Under the pieces are notes generated by a model. That model saw nothing but the letters and a program-made list of their open reading frames with translations, ran no database searches and had not been told where the DNA came from. Position numbers and translations under genes: made by a program. DNA of 5,483 bases from an uncultured Acidaminococcus sp. (GTDB taxonomy: Bacteria; Bacillota; Negativicutes; Acidaminococcales; Acidaminococcaceae), in the NCBI GenBank assembly GCA_900770265.1, contig CAAGJR010000172.1, positions 1-5,483 of the forward strand, written 5' to 3'. Positions 5,044-5,483 of the stretch are shown here, piece after piece (the first letter of the stretch is position 1; each line of letters starts with the position of its first letter).

Positions 5044-5483
5044 ATGGAACGCAAACAGATTGCAGAAGCCAAACGGATCGTAGTGAAGGTGGGGACCAGT
5101 ACCATTACCTATCCCAACGGGAAGATCAACTATGAAAAGATCGAAAAACTGGCCCGGATCCTGTCGGATTTCCAGAACCAGGGCAAGGAGATGATCCTGG
5201 TATCTTCCGGCGCCGGGGCAGCCGGTGTGGGACGGATGGGACTGGAAGCCAAGCCAAAGACCATTCCGGGCAAACAGGCCTGTGCCGCTGTGGGCCAGGG
5301 CATCCTGATGCATATCTACGAACGGCTCTTCGGGGAATACGGCCAGGTGGTGGCCCAGGTGCTGCTGACCAAGACCGATATGGTGAACCGGCACAGCTAT
5401 GCCAACGCCCGCAACGCCTTCCAGGAAATGATCTCCTGGGGTGTCATCCCCATCATCAACGAAAACGATGTGGTGGCCATCGA
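5044..5483 (+). CDS. proB: Glutamate 5-kinase ProB, N-terminal part (partial)
   Basis: The first 146 residues are present and the gene runs off the right edge. ProB phosphorylates glutamate with ATP to gamma-glutamyl phosphate, the first step of proline synthesis, and is normally feedback-inhibited by proline. The visible part is the amino-acid kinase fold: RIVVKVGTSTIT (11-22) with the nucleotide-binding lysine K15, ILVSSGAGAAGVGRMGL (51-67) as the substrate loop, KQACAAVGQ (77-85), QVLLTKTD (105-112) and the signature PIINENDVVA (136-145). The order and spacing match ProB and not other amino-acid kinases. Whether a C-terminal PUA domain is present cannot be seen. It probably shares a transcript with obg; proA would be the expected next gene. 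Confidence 0.95.
   Translation, partial: MERKQIAEAKRIVVKVGTSTITYPNGKINYEKIEKLARILSDFQNQGKEMILVSSGAGAAGVGRMGLEAKPKTIPGKQACAAVGQGILMHIYERLFGEYGQVVAQVLLTKTDMVNRHSYANARNAFQEMISWGVIPIINENDVVAI

Noticed and set aside
3669..5105. 478-codon open frame on the - strand antisense to obg
   Set aside because: It covers the same bases as a complete Obg with all G motifs, has no SD and runs into the start of proB on the other strand.

Overview
The window looks like chromosomal DNA of a strictly anaerobic, fairly GC-rich Firmicute. The strongest clue is a full-length HydG, which is needed to build the [FeFe]-hydrogenase H-cluster. A good Rex-type operator, strong Shine-Dalgarno (SD) sequences, sigma-A-like promoters and a CCA-encoding tRNA gene fit the same picture. 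The mix of genes and the GC-rich codon use recall Negativicutes such as Acidaminococcus, but that placement is an inference and not proven by the sequence.

Layout from left to right. (1) Positions 1-925, + strand: the last codons of a LemA-family gene, then a complete secreted or membrane-anchored TPM-domain (YgcG-type) gene, a very common pair. A strong hairpin with A and T tracts on both sides (927-963) ends this unit and the convergent hydG. (2) Positions 982-2403, - strand: hydG. (3) Positions 2404-2752, about 350 bases without a conventional gene, hold the hydG control region and debris. There is a promoter whose -10 overlaps a Rex-like operator (2543-2560). A leader of about 130 nt follows, with a Rho-independent terminator hairpin just before the hydG start codon and several competing GGGAGC/GCTCCC segments. 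Further right are the terminator of the next gene and two exact 19-bp direct repeats. (4) Positions 2753-3370, - strand: a small secreted protein with two PepSY-like repeats and its own promoter. (5) Positions 3427-3595, - strand: a free-standing tRNA-Arg(ACG) gene with a near-consensus promoter and a textbook terminator. (6) Positions 3634-5483, + strand: obg (ribosome-associated GTPase) followed 52 nt later by proB (glutamate 5-kinase, cut off by the window edge), probably one operon.

Most genes here are conserved housekeeping or fermentative genes. The least explained part is the hydG leader. A redox-type operator, an apparent transcription attenuator and a possible tyrosine-containing leader reading frame all lie in front of an enzyme whose substrate is tyrosine. 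This combination is the best candidate in the window for undescribed regulation. The operator and hairpins are visible in the sequence; the mechanism is inference.
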